Source: Alkalispirillum mobile
GTDB lineage: Bacteria; Pseudomonadota; Gammaproteobacteria; Nitrococcales; Halorhodospiraceae
NCBI RefSeq assembly: GCF_003664325.1
Contig: NZ_RCDA01000003.1
Span: 62,001-126,000, forward strand
Reading direction: 5' to 3'
DNA: 64,000 nucleotides
Below the pieces are notes generated by a model. The model was not told the origin of the DNA and searched no databases. It saw only the letters and a program-made list of their open reading frames with translations. Shown here piece after piece: positions 56,687-64,000 of this stretch (positions are counted from its first letter, which is position 1; each line of letters starts with the position of its first letter). Made by a program: the position numbers and the translations under genes.

Positions 56687-57298
56687 CTAGCCGCCCCGGG
56701 CCAGGCCCAGCTGCTCCATGGCCTTCACCACCTGCTGCATCCGCGCCTTGTCACCGCCCCGGTCCGGGTGGTGGCGCATCACCAGGCGCCGGTACTGCAA
56801 GCGGATCTCCTCGTCGGTCACCGGCTCGCTCAGCTCCAACTCGGCCAGGGCGGCGTCCCGCTGGTCCACGCGAGTCACCCGCCGCCAGCCGTCGGCCAGC
56901 ATGGCCTCCACGCTGGCCAGGTCCGCCTCCGCCAGGTGGTCCAGGTCCAGGTAGTAGGCCGCCAACGGGTCCGGCGCGCTCAGGCTCTGGCGCCGATCCG
57001 GGTTGCCGCCGCCGGGTGCCGGGCCGCAGGTCAGCCCGATGCGGGTGCAGTGGATCTGCAGGTCCTCGCCCTGGCGCCGCAGTCGCTGGCGCAGCCGGTA
57101 GAGGCAGTGGAAGAGCAGGAAGTGGGTGCGGAACAGGCTGCCGGTCTCGCGCAGGCCCTCGCGGCTGAACGGGCCCACCGCCGCCTCGTCCAGGGCGCGG
57201 ACCAGCTCGAACTCGCCGAGCCCCTGCGGGTGCGCCCGCAGCACGGCGAGAATCTGCGGCAGCAGGGCTTCCAGTTCCTGTTCCGGCGGCACGTGCAT
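56687..57298 (-). CDS. DnaJ-related protein with C-terminal J domain
   Basis: A 203-residue protein. The N-terminal part (PEQELEALLPQILAVLRAHPQGLGEFELVRAL, RTHFLLFHCLYRLRQ) matches the DNAJ-related domain. The C-terminal 55 residues are a J domain with the required HPD motif (LVMRHHPDRGGDKARMQQV). Its Hsp70 partner and client are unknown. It is divergent from priA, with 71 bp between the starts, and converges with the kinase gene. Confidence 0.88.
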   Translation of the reverse strand: MHVPPEQELEALLPQILAVLRAHPQGLGEFELVRALDEAAVGPFSREGLRETGSLFRTHFLLFHCLYRLRQRLRRQGEDLQIHCTRIGLTCGPAPGGGNPDRRQSLSAPDPLAAYYLDLDHLAEADLASVEAMLADGWRRVTRVDQRDAALAELELSEPVTDEEIRLQYRRLVMRHHPDRGGDKARMQQVVKAMEQLGLARGG

Positions 57299-57369
57299 GG
57301 CCGGCAGTATACGATAGGGGGCGCCCGGGGCCTAAGCGGCCCGGCGCCGGCTGCACTCACGGAGGATGA

Positions 57370-59589
57370 ATGGCTCGCATACTGCGCGTGGCGCTGCCCG
57401 TGCCGCTGTACACCTGTTACGACTACCTGCCCCCGCGCGAGGCGTGGCCTGAGCAGGCCGGCCGCGGTTGTCGGGTGCGCGTGCCCTTCGGCCGGGGTCG
57501 GCGGGTGGGCGTGGTGGTGGCCGTCACCGAGCACACCGAGGTGCCGCAGCACAAGCTACGCCCGGCCCAGGCCTGGCTGGATGCGGAGCCTCTGCTGGAC
57601 GCGCCCCTGATGGCGCTGCTGGAGTGGGCGGCCCGCTACTACCACCACCCGCTGGGCGAAGTGCTGGATGCCGCCCTGCCCACCCTGCTGCGCCAGGGCG
57701 AGCCGGCCCAGTGGCGGCTGCGCGAGCACTGGTGGGTGACCGAGCAGGGCCGCAACACCGAGCCGGACGCGCTGAACCGGGCCCCCCGCCAGGCTCAGTT
57801 GCTGGCCCGCCTGCAGGCCCTGGGCGAGCGCGGCCTGGAGGCGTCAGAGCTGGCGCAGATGCCGGGGCAGGCCCGCCGCGCCGCCCGCGCCCTGGCCGAC
57901 CGCGGCCTGGCAGTCAGCGCGGAGCAGGCCAGCCCGGAGCTGCTGCAGGGCGAGGGGGTGGAGACGCCGCCGGCCCCGCTGGATGACCAGCAGGCAGTGC
58001 TGGACCACTTGCAGGCGGCGGGTGAGGGCTTTCAGCCCATTCTGCTGGAGGGGGTGACCGGCAGCGGCAAGACGGAGGTCTACCTGCGCGCCACGGAGCA
58101 GGCCCTGGCCTCGGGCCGGCAGGTGCTCATCCTGGTCCCCGAGATCGGCCTGACGCCGCAATTGCTGCGCCGTTTCCGCCGCCGGCTGGCGGTGCCCATG
58201 GCGGTGTTCCACTCGGGGCTCAACGACCGCGAGCGGCTGGACGCCTGGCTGGCGGCCCGCGAGGGCCGCGCGCGGGTGCTCATCGGCACCCGCTCGGCGG
58301 TCTTCGCGCCATTGCCCGAGCCGGGACTGATCCTGGTGGACGAGGAGCACGACACCTCTTTCAAGCAGCAGGACGGCTTTCGCTACTCCGCCCGTGACCT
58401 GGCGGTGATGCGCGCCCGTCGGCTGGGTGTGCCCGTGTTGCTCGGTACCGCCACCCCCTCGCTGGAGAGCCTGCAGAACGCGCTGGCCGGACGCTACGCC
58501 CACCTGCACCTGAAGCACCGCGCCGGCGGGGCGGCCATGCCCTCGTTCCGGGTGCTGGACGTGCGCGGCCGGCCGTTGCGCGAGGGGTTGTCGCCGGCGC
58601 TGCAGACCGCCATGGACGCGCACCTGGCCGCCGACGGCCAGGTGCTGCTGTTCCTCAACCGGCGGGGGTTCGCGCCCACGCTGCTCTGCCACGAGTGCGG
58701 CTGGGTGGCCGAGTGCCAGCGCTGCGACGCCCGCTACACCTGGCACCGGCGGGCCGGGCGGCTGCGCTGCCACCACTGCGACAGCGAGCAACCGGTGCCC
58801 CGGGCCTGCCCGGAGTGCGGCAGCGTGGACCTGCGGGCGGTGGGGCAGGGGACCGAGCGGGTGGAGCAGGTGCTCGCCGAGCTCTACCCCGACGTGCCGG
58901 TATTGCGCATTGACCGCGATAGCACTCGCCGGCGCGGCGCCATGGACGCCCTGCTGGCCGAGGCCCACCAGCCGGGCGCGCGCATCCTGCTGGGCACGCA
59001 GATGCTGGCCAAGGGGCACCACTTTCCCGATGTGACCCTGGTGGGGGTGCTGGATGCCGACCACGGGCTGTACGGGGCCGACTTCCGGGCGCTGGAGCGC
59101 ATGGCGCAGTTGCTCATCCAGGTGGCGGGCCGGGCCGGTCGCGCCGAGCGCCCGGGCGAGGTGCTGATCCAGACTCACCACCCGGAGCACCCGCTGCTTC
59201 ATACCCTGTTGGGGTCCGGCTACGACGCCTTCGCCCGCGCCCACCTGGAGGAGCGTCGCGGTGCCGGCCTGCCACCCTTCGCCGCCATGGCCCTGTTGCG
59301 GGCCGAGGCGGTGCAGGCCGGGCACGCCCGCGGTTTTCTGCAGGCGGCTGCGGAGCAGGCCCGGGCGCTGGCCGGGGGCGGCATGCAGGCAGGGGTGATG
59401 GTGCTGGGGCCGGTGCCGGCGCCCATGGAGCGGCGGGCCGGACGTTACCGGGCGCAACTGCTGTTGCAGGCGGAGAGCCGCGCCGCCCTGCACCGGTTGC
59501 TGGCGCGCTGGGTGCCGGGGCTGGCGGCGCTCCCCACGGCGCGCCAAGCCCGCTGGTCACTGGACGTGGACCCGCAGGACATGTTCTGA
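57370..59589 (+). CDS. priA: Primosomal replication helicase PriA
   Basis: A 739-residue 3'-5' helicase that restarts collapsed replication forks. An N-terminal DNA-binding domain (RVALPVPLYTCYDYLPP) precedes the superfamily 2 motor: Walker A GVTGSGKTEVY (Lys234), Walker B DEEHD (Asp324), LLGTATPSLES and QVAGRAGR. The eight-cysteine zinc insertion is seen in LCHECGWVAECQRCDARY, CHHCDSEQ and CPECGS. Length equals E. coli PriA (732). It converges with ruvA. Confidence 0.97.
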   Translation: MARILRVALPVPLYTCYDYLPPREAWPEQAGRGCRVRVPFGRGRRVGVVVAVTEHTEVPQHKLRPAQAWLDAEPLLDAPLMALLEWAARYYHHPLGEVLDAALPTLLRQGEPAQWRLREHWWVTEQGRNTEPDALNRAPRQAQLLARLQALGERGLEASELAQMPGQARRAARALADRGLAVSAEQASPELLQGEGVETPPAPLDDQQAVLDHLQAAGEGFQPILLEGVTGSGKTEVYLRATEQALASGRQVLILVPEIGLTPQLLRRFRRRLAVPMAVFHSGLNDRERLDAWLAAREGRARVLIGTRSAVFAPLPEPGLILVDEEHDTSFKQQDGFRYSARDLAVMRARRLGVPVLLGTATPSLESLQNALAGRYAHLHLKHRAGGAAMPSFRVLDVRGRPLREGLSPALQTAMDAHLAADGQVLLFLNRRGFAPTLLCHECGWVAECQRCDARYTWHRRAGRLRCHHCDSEQPVPRACPECGSVDLRAVGQGTERVEQVLAELYPDVPVLRIDRDSTRRRGAMDALLAEAHQPGARILLGTQMLAKGHHFPDVTLVGVLDADHGLYGADFRALERMAQLLIQVAGRAGRAERPGEVLIQTHHPEHPLLHTLLGSGYDAFARAHLEERRGAGLPPFAAMALLRAEAVQAGHARGFLQAAAEQARALAGGGMQAGVMVLGPVPAPMERRAGRYRAQLLLQAESRAALHRLLARWVPGLAALPTARQARWSLDVDPQDMF

Positions 59590-59615
59590 GTGGGGCCGCG
59601 GCCGGCAGGGGGTGA

Positions 59616-60248
59616 CTATTTGACCGCCGCCTGCAGGGCGCGGCGGATCAGTTCCTCGCTCGGGGTATCGTCGGCATCGGGTACGGCGTTGACCAGGCGG
59701 CCGGCCTCGGCGGGCTTGTAGCCCAGGGCTATCAGCGCGCTCACCGCGTCGTCGCGGGCGCTCTGGCCGGCCGCCGGGGTGGCGGGCTGGCTGGTGCCGC
59801 CCCGGCCGCTGGCGGTGAGCACACTGCCCTCGGCCCCGGGCAGCAGCCCGTCCAGCCGGTCGCGCAGTTCCACCATCAGCCGCTGGGCGGTCTTCTTGCC
59901 CACCCCGGGCAGGCGGGTCAGGGTGGCCACGTCCTCCTGTTCGATACAGCGCTGCAGGCCCTCGGCGTTCATCCCCGACAGCAGGGCCAGGGCAAGCTTG
60001 GGCCCGACGCCGCTGATACGGATCAGGACCCGGAACAGGTCGCGCTCCGAGCGACTGGCAAAGCCGTACAGTGCCTGGCCGTCGTCGCGCACTGCCAGGT
60101 GGGTCCAGAGGGTGACCGGCTGGTCGCCGGCGGGCAGGGCGTAGAAGGTGGACATGGGCGCCTCCAGCTCGTAGCCCACGCCGCCCACGTCCAGCAGCAG
60201 GGCCGGCGGGTGGCGCTCCGCCACGGTGCCGTGCAGCCGCCCGATCAC
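59616..60248 (-). CDS. ruvA: Holliday-junction branch-migration subunit RuvA
   Basis: A 210-residue tetrameric Holliday-junction binder. Domain I is the OB-fold (VIGRLHGTVAERHPPALLLDVGGVGYELEAP). Domain II carries two helix-hairpin-helix motifs (ISGVGPKLALALLSGM and LPGVGKKTAQRLMVELRDRL). Domain III at the end contacts RuvB (DAVSALIALGYKPAEA). The start is GTG, overlapping the ruvC stop as GTGA; upstream in-frame codons are inside ruvC. No ruvB follows; priA lies beyond. Confidence 0.95.
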   Translation of the reverse strand: MIGRLHGTVAERHPPALLLDVGGVGYELEAPMSTFYALPAGDQPVTLWTHLAVRDDGQALYGFASRSERDLFRVLIRISGVGPKLALALLSGMNAEGLQRCIEQEDVATLTRLPGVGKKTAQRLMVELRDRLDGLLPGAEGSVLTASGRGGTSQPATPAAGQSARDDAVSALIALGYKPAEAGRLVNAVPDADDTPSEELIRRALQAAVK

Positions 60249-60742
60249 GCCCCGGCCCTCGTCAGTCGCGCGCGCACATCCGCCTGGTGCAGGTGGCACA
60301 TGGCGGCGGCCAGGGCGTCGCCCGCGTCCTCCGCCGGGGTGGTGTCCAGGCGCAGCAGCATGCGCACCATGTAGCCCACCTGGGCCTTGCCGGCCCGGCC
60401 GTGGCCCACCAGCGCCTGCTTGATCTCCCCCGGGGTGTACTCGGCCACCGGCAGCCCCGCGTTGACACAGGCGCAGATGGCCGCGCCCCGGGCCTGGCCC
60501 AGTTTCAGGGCCGAGTCGGGGTTGCGGCTGACAAAGACCTGCTCCACCACGGCGGCCTCCGGCCGGTGTTCGGCGATCACTTCGGTGAGGGCCCGGTAGA
60601 GCACCCGCAGCCGCTCAGGGAAGGCCCCGGTGGGCAGGCGCAGGCAGCCGCTGGCGATGTGGCGCAGCTGGTTGCCGCTGCCTTCCACCACGCCGAAGCC
60701 GGTGATGCGCGAGCCGGGGTCGATGCCGAGGATGCGGGGCAT
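60245..60742 (-). CDS. ruvC: Holliday-junction resolvase RuvC
   Basis: A 165-residue endonuclease that cuts Holliday junctions. Catalytic acidic residues are Asp8 (LGIDPGSRITG), Glu in AAVVEQVFV and the two aspartates of AEDAGDALAAAMCH. The start MPRILGID overlaps the yebC stop by one base (TGATG). Length equals E. coli RuvC (173). The gene order yebC-ruvC-ruvA is the usual one. Confidence 0.96.
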   Translation of the reverse strand: MPRILGIDPGSRITGFGVVEGSGNQLRHIASGCLRLPTGAFPERLRVLYRALTEVIAEHRPEAAVVEQVFVSRNPDSALKLGQARGAAICACVNAGLPVAEYTPGEIKQALVGHGRAGKAQVGYMVRMLLRLDTTPAEDAGDALAAAMCHLHQADVRARLTRAGA

Positions 60743-61482
60743 CAGTCGGCGTAGGCCTCTTCGGCGATATCGGCGTTGGTGTAGACGTTCTGCACGTCGT
60801 CCAGGTCTTCCAGCATGTCGATCAGTTTGGCCGTGCGGGTGGCGTCGTCGCCGTCCACCGCCACCATGACGTCCGGCCGCATGGTCACGTCGGACTCCGC
60901 CGGTTCCAGGCCGGCCGCCACCAGGGCGTCGCGCACCTGGCGGTACTCGTCCGGGGTGGTCAGCACCTCCAGCGAGTCGTCCTCGTGGTGGACAATGTCC
61001 TCGGCACCGGCTTCCAGGGCCGCCTCCATCAGCCGGTCCTCGTCGGTGCCGGGGGGGTAGAGCAGCACGCCACGGTGCTGGAACAGGTAGCTGACCGAGC
61101 CGTCCGTGCCCAGATTGCCGCCGCACTTGGTGAAGGCGTGGCGCACCTCGGAGACGGTGCGGTTACGGTTGTCGGTCATGCAGTCGACCATGATCGCCGC
61201 GCCGGAGGGGCCGTAGCCTTCGTAGCGCAGCTCCACGTATTCGATGCTCTCGTCCAGCCCGGCGCCGCGCTTGATGGCGCGCTCAACGTTATCCTTGGGC
61301 ATGTTCTGGGCGAAGGCCCGGTCGATGGCCAGGCGCAGCCGCGGGTTGCTGTCGGGGTCCGGGCCGCCCATGCGGGCCGCCACGGTGATCTCCTTGATGT
61401 GCTTGGTGAAGATCTTGCCCCGCTTGGCGTCCTGCGCCTTCTTGCGGTGCTGGATGTTGGACCACTTGCTGTGTCCTGCCAT
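60742..61482 (-). CDS. yebC: YebC/PmpR family protein
   Basis: A 246-residue YebC family protein. It begins [25 protein letters not shown], the family signature, and has [11 protein letters not shown] and [15 protein letters not shown]. Family members were described as transcriptional regulators and, more recently, as translation factors for difficult peptide stretches. It is translationally coupled to ruvC. The chosen ATG is the canonical start; 15 in-frame codons upstream are non-conserved. Confidence 0.96.
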   Translation of the reverse strand: MAGHSKWSNIQHRKKAQDAKRGKIFTKHIKEITVAARMGGPDPDSNPRLRLAIDRAFAQNMPKDNVERAIKRGAGLDESIEYVELRYEGYGPSGAAIMVDCMTDNRNRTVSEVRHAFTKCGGNLGTDGSVSYLFQHRGVLLYPPGTDEDRLMEAALEAGAEDIVHHEDDSLEVLTTPDEYRQVRDALVAAGLEPAESDVTMRPDVMVAVDGDDATRTAKLIDMLEDLDDVQNVYTNADIAEEAYAD

Positions 61483-61551
61483 AGCCCTCGTCCGTTGCGT
61501 TGCCGGTGATGGCGGGGATTCTATCATCCCCGTTGGGGCGTGGCCGCCGGG

Positions 61552-62577
61552 TCAGTCGAGAAAGTCGGACAACGGGCGGCTGCTGGTACTGCCCAGGCAA
61601 TGACCGTGCTCTGCCAGCCAGCGCCCGGCGGCCTCCCGCCCCGCGTCACGCAGGTGGCTGAGGAAGGTCCAGTCCGCATTCAGGTGGCTGGCGGGGCCGA
61701 GGCCGAGCAGGTCGGCATCGCCGGTGAGGTGGTGGAAGCGTAGTCGGGCGATACGGCGGCGCAGCGGGGCGGGGGACCATTGCGCGAACGGGCCGCAGTC
61801 GGCCTGCTGCAGGGCCAGCCAGTGCAACTCCCGGTACAGGTGGGTGCTGAAGCTGAGCTCCCGCGACCGGCGCAGGATGTCACCCGGTTGCCGCGGCGGA
61901 CCGGCCTCCGCCCGCTGGGGCATCAGCTGGATCAGGAAGAGGTCGTCCGCCGTGGGGTGGGTAAGCAGGGGGTGCAGGGCCGGGTTGGCCGCGAAGCCGC
62001 CATCCCAGTAGTGGTGGTCGCCGTGCTGCACCGCGTGGAACAGGGTGGGCAGGCAGGCTGAGGCGAGCAGGGCTGATACGTCCACCTCTCGACCGGCGAA
62101 GATGCGCAGGCGCCCGGTTTCCACCTCGGTGGCGGCGACGAACAGCGGCGGTGCCTCCGGTGCGGCGAGCGCCTCCCAGTCCAGGCACTCCGTCAGCAGC
62201 TCCCGCAGCGGATTGATGCCGGTGGGGTTGAACTGGTAGGGCGAGGCGACCCGGGTGACGGCCTGAAAGGCCCGGTAGTGAACGGACCAGTCCTGGTTCC
62301 AGCCCTGGAGCAGGTAGTCCGCTGGCGAGGGCTGCACCGGGCTGCCCAGCGCGCTGATCCGGCGCCAAAGGTCCGCGAGCGTGCCGCGGGCGCCATCGGC
62401 CCCGCCCCGGGCCCAACCGGAGGCCAGGGCGGCGGCGTTCATGGCCCCGGCGCTGGTGCCGCTGAGGCCGCCGGGCTGCACGCCGGCCTCCAGCAGACGG
62501 TCGAGCACACCCCAGGTGAAGGCGCCGTGGGCACCGCCCCCCTGCAGCGCCAAGGCCAATGGCTGGTTCAGGGACAT
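61552..62577 (-). CDS. Patatin-like phospholipase
   Basis: A 341-residue patatin-family lipid acyl hydrolase. The catalytic dyad is Ser42 in LSGTSAGAM (GxSxG) and the aspartate in YWDGGFAANPAL (DGG). The oxyanion-hole motif GGGAHGAF is near residue 13. No signal peptide is seen, so it is probably cytoplasmic, as for RssA/YchK-type patatins. The substrate is not known. It is divergent from the HDOD protein gene. Confidence 0.9.
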   Translation of the reverse strand: MSLNQPLALALQGGGAHGAFTWGVLDRLLEAGVQPGGLSGTSAGAMNAAALASGWARGGADGARGTLADLWRRISALGSPVQPSPADYLLQGWNQDWSVHYRAFQAVTRVASPYQFNPTGINPLRELLTECLDWEALAAPEAPPLFVAATEVETGRLRIFAGREVDVSALLASACLPTLFHAVQHGDHHYWDGGFAANPALHPLLTHPTADDLFLIQLMPQRAEAGPPRQPGDILRRSRELSFSTHLYRELHWLALQQADCGPFAQWSPAPLRRRIARLRFHHLTGDADLLGLGPASHLNADWTFLSHLRDAGREAAGRWLAEHGHCLGSTSSRPLSDFLD

Positions 62578-62705
62578 GATGGTCTGCTACCCCTCTGCCG
62601 CGCTGGCCGGCCGCTCCACGGTCGGCTGTGATAGGCTTCTCGCAAGTGCTGCCGCTGTCACTCTGCAGTGTACCCGCACCGGATGCCAAGTGAGGAATGG
62701 ACCCC

Positions 62706-63947
62706 ATGAGTCAGCCAATCCCGCCCGCCTTCCTGCGCAACCTCAAGCCCCTGGACATGCTGGACGCCGCCGACCTGGAGATGCTCGCTGAACAGGGGCG
62801 GGTCGAGGCGGTGGCTGAGCGCAGCGTGATCTTCCGCAAGGACAGTGACGATCACTGGCTGCGCTATCTGCTGGCGGGGGAGGTGGTCCTCGCCCGGGCG
62901 CCAGGGGAGGCGCGCACCCTGGTGGCCACCGGCCGGGAGGATGTGCCCGACGAGCCGCTGGCCTGGGAGCCGCCCTGGCCCTGCACCGCCGTGGCGCGCA
63001 CCGATGCCCGACTGCTGCTGTTGCCCCGCGAGACCGTGCAGGCCTGCGTGGATGCCGTTCGTCCCGCGGATTACGCGGTCGAGGACCTGAGCGAGGGGGG
63101 CGCGGTGGCCGACCGGGTGTTTGCCGAGGTGGCCCAGGATCTGCTGCACGACCGGCTGGAGTTGCCCACGATGCCCGATCTGGCTATCCGGGTGCGGGAG
63201 GCGATCGCCGACCCGGATGCGGACAGCACCGCCGTGGCACGTATCCTCCAGGCCGACCCGGTGGTGGTCACCCGGCTCATCAAGGTGGCCAATAGCGCCA
63301 TGTTCTCCTCCCGCAGCGGCGTGGACACCTTGACCGGCGCGATCGTGCGGCTGGGCCTGGAGAACGTCCGGCATATCGTCATCGCGGTCACCCTGCGCGA
63401 GGTGTTCCGTGCCCGCCACCCGCTGCTGCAGGCACGCATGGCGCAGCTCTGGGAGCACAGCGCGCGGGTGGCGGCGGTGGCGGCGTTGCTGGGCGGACAC
63501 CTCCCCCGTTTCGTCCCCGAGCGGGCGTTGCTCGGCGGTCTGCTCCACAGCATTGGCGGCATCCCGCTGCTCACTCACCTGGACCGGCTCGACGGCGGGG
63601 CGATCGACGAGGCCCAGGTGGAGGCCCTGCTACACGAGTACGCCGGCCAGCTCGGCGGGATGATCCTGCGTAACTGGAACTTCCCGGAAGCTATCTGTGA
63701 GGTGCCCGCTGTTGTCTGGTCCGGCCAGGGTGGGCACGCCGGCAATGCGGGGGCCGGTTACCCGGCGCTGATCCTGGTGGCCGACGCGTTGGCCCGCGCC
63801 CTGGAAGAGCAGGCGGCGTGGGACGCCGTGGCCGGCGGCCCGGCCTGGGTCGAGTTGGGCATGGATCGGCTGCTGGCCACCAACCCGGCACTGCTGGACG
63901 AGGCGCGCGAGGAGATTGAGCGGCTGAAGGGCGTGCTGGGGGGCTGA
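62706..63947 (+). CDS. HDOD-domain protein with N-terminal cyclic-nucleotide-binding-like domain
   Basis: A 413-residue protein. Residues about 15-120 resemble a cNMP-binding-like beta-roll (LEMLAEQGRVEAVAERSVIFRKDSDDHWLRYLLAGEVVL). The HDOD domain covers about 140-340 (LELPTMPDLAIRVREAIADPDADSTAVARILQADPVVVTRLIKVANSAMF). HDOD proteins are HD-like but lack the catalytic metal ligands and serve as signalling platforms, often with c-di-GMP or chemotaxis systems. GAGGA 9 nt upstream decides the second ATG. The binding ligand is not predictable. Confidence 0.85.
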   Translation: MSQPIPPAFLRNLKPLDMLDAADLEMLAEQGRVEAVAERSVIFRKDSDDHWLRYLLAGEVVLARAPGEARTLVATGREDVPDEPLAWEPPWPCTAVARTDARLLLLPRETVQACVDAVRPADYAVEDLSEGGAVADRVFAEVAQDLLHDRLELPTMPDLAIRVREAIADPDADSTAVARILQADPVVVTRLIKVANSAMFSSRSGVDTLTGAIVRLGLENVRHIVIAVTLREVFRARHPLLQARMAQLWEHSARVAAVAALLGGHLPRFVPERALLGGLLHSIGGIPLLTHLDRLDGGAIDEAQVEALLHEYAGQLGGMILRNWNFPEAICEVPAVVWSGQGGHAGNAGAGYPALILVADALARALEEQAAWDAVAGGPAWVELGMDRLLATNPALLDEAREEIERLKGVLGG

Positions 63948-63951
63948 TGCC

Positions 63952-64000
63952 TCAGCTCCCCGCTTCCACATCTTCGAGTGCCTGCGCCCGCAGCTCCCGG
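63952..64000 (-). CDS. Possible 3' end of a gene running out of the window
   Basis: On the minus strand the last 49 bases form an open frame that ends with TGA at 63954-63952 and encodes RELRAQALEDVEAGS. It would be convergent with the HDOD gene, 4 bp away. Only 15 residues are visible, so the family is unknown and the call rests on the tight convergent spacing. Confidence 0.35.
   Translation of the reverse strand, partial: RELRAQALEDVEAGS

Overview
The window is about 64 kb of GC-rich chromosome from a gammaproteobacterium. The gene content is almost entirely housekeeping, and the gene order matches blocks known from E. coli and Pseudomonas: pepP-ubiH-ubiI with ygfB, zapA, 6S RNA and ygfA; rpsU-yqeY-dnaG-rpoD beside tsaD; yebC-ruvC-ruvA; sucCD; ubiD with a flavin reductase; gor with prlC. 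The exported proteins (FliD, an OmpA-like protein, gamma-glutamyltransferase) are unusually acidic. Together with the Pab1020-type RNA ligase and several small families such as DUF6394 and PP0621, this suggests a halophilic or haloalkaliphilic member of the Ectothiorhodospiraceae. That placement is inference, not proof.

Layout. 0-10 kb: the end of a DJ-1/YajL-like gene, a beta-hydroxyacid dehydrogenase, clpB with a near-consensus sigma-32 promoter, pgeF, then an RNA-processing pair (PIN-domain RNA ligase partner and ATP-dependent RNA ligase) around an aminotransferase, then rluD and bamD. In E. coli bamD, rluD, pgeF and clpB are contiguous, so the RNA module sits inside an otherwise conserved locus. 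10-20 kb: an AbiTii-domain gene, glnB, nadE, sucCD, a PP0621 protein with a PilS-like kinase that has no pilR beside it, and the ubiI-ubiH-pepP operon, whose genes are joined by 4-bp ATGA overlaps. 20-33 kb: ygfB, a 195-bp palindromic element with perfect 34-bp arms, two division genes (zapB-like, zapA), 6S RNA, ygfA, an EVE protein, a cold-shock protein, gor, prlC, a RAYT transposase-like gene lacking its catalytic tyrosine, ubiD, a [2Fe-2S] flavin reductase and an OmpA-like protein with a Pro-Glu tract.

33-45 kb: a K+ channel/TrkA-N - DUF6394 - endonuclease V - DUF6763 operon, midA-folK-folB, plsY, tsaD, and the macromolecular-synthesis operon rpsU-yqeY-dnaG-rpoD followed by tRNA-Ile(CAU). 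45-54 kb: a VOC dioxygenase, a flavin reductase, ggt, a lone fliD under a near-consensus sigma-28 promoter, a PAS-PAS-GGDEF diguanylate cyclase whose first PAS looks like a cysteine-less LOV domain, and several small DUF genes. 54-64 kb: a PepSY-response regulator-sensor kinase operon, a DnaJ-related gene, priA, yebC-ruvCA (no ruvB), a patatin and an HDOD protein.

No prophage, integrase, intact insertion sequence, CRISPR array or rRNA was seen. The accessory material is limited to the RNA ligase module, the AbiTii gene, the RAYT gene and the palindromic element. Many long antisense reading frames exist only because of the high GC content and were left out.
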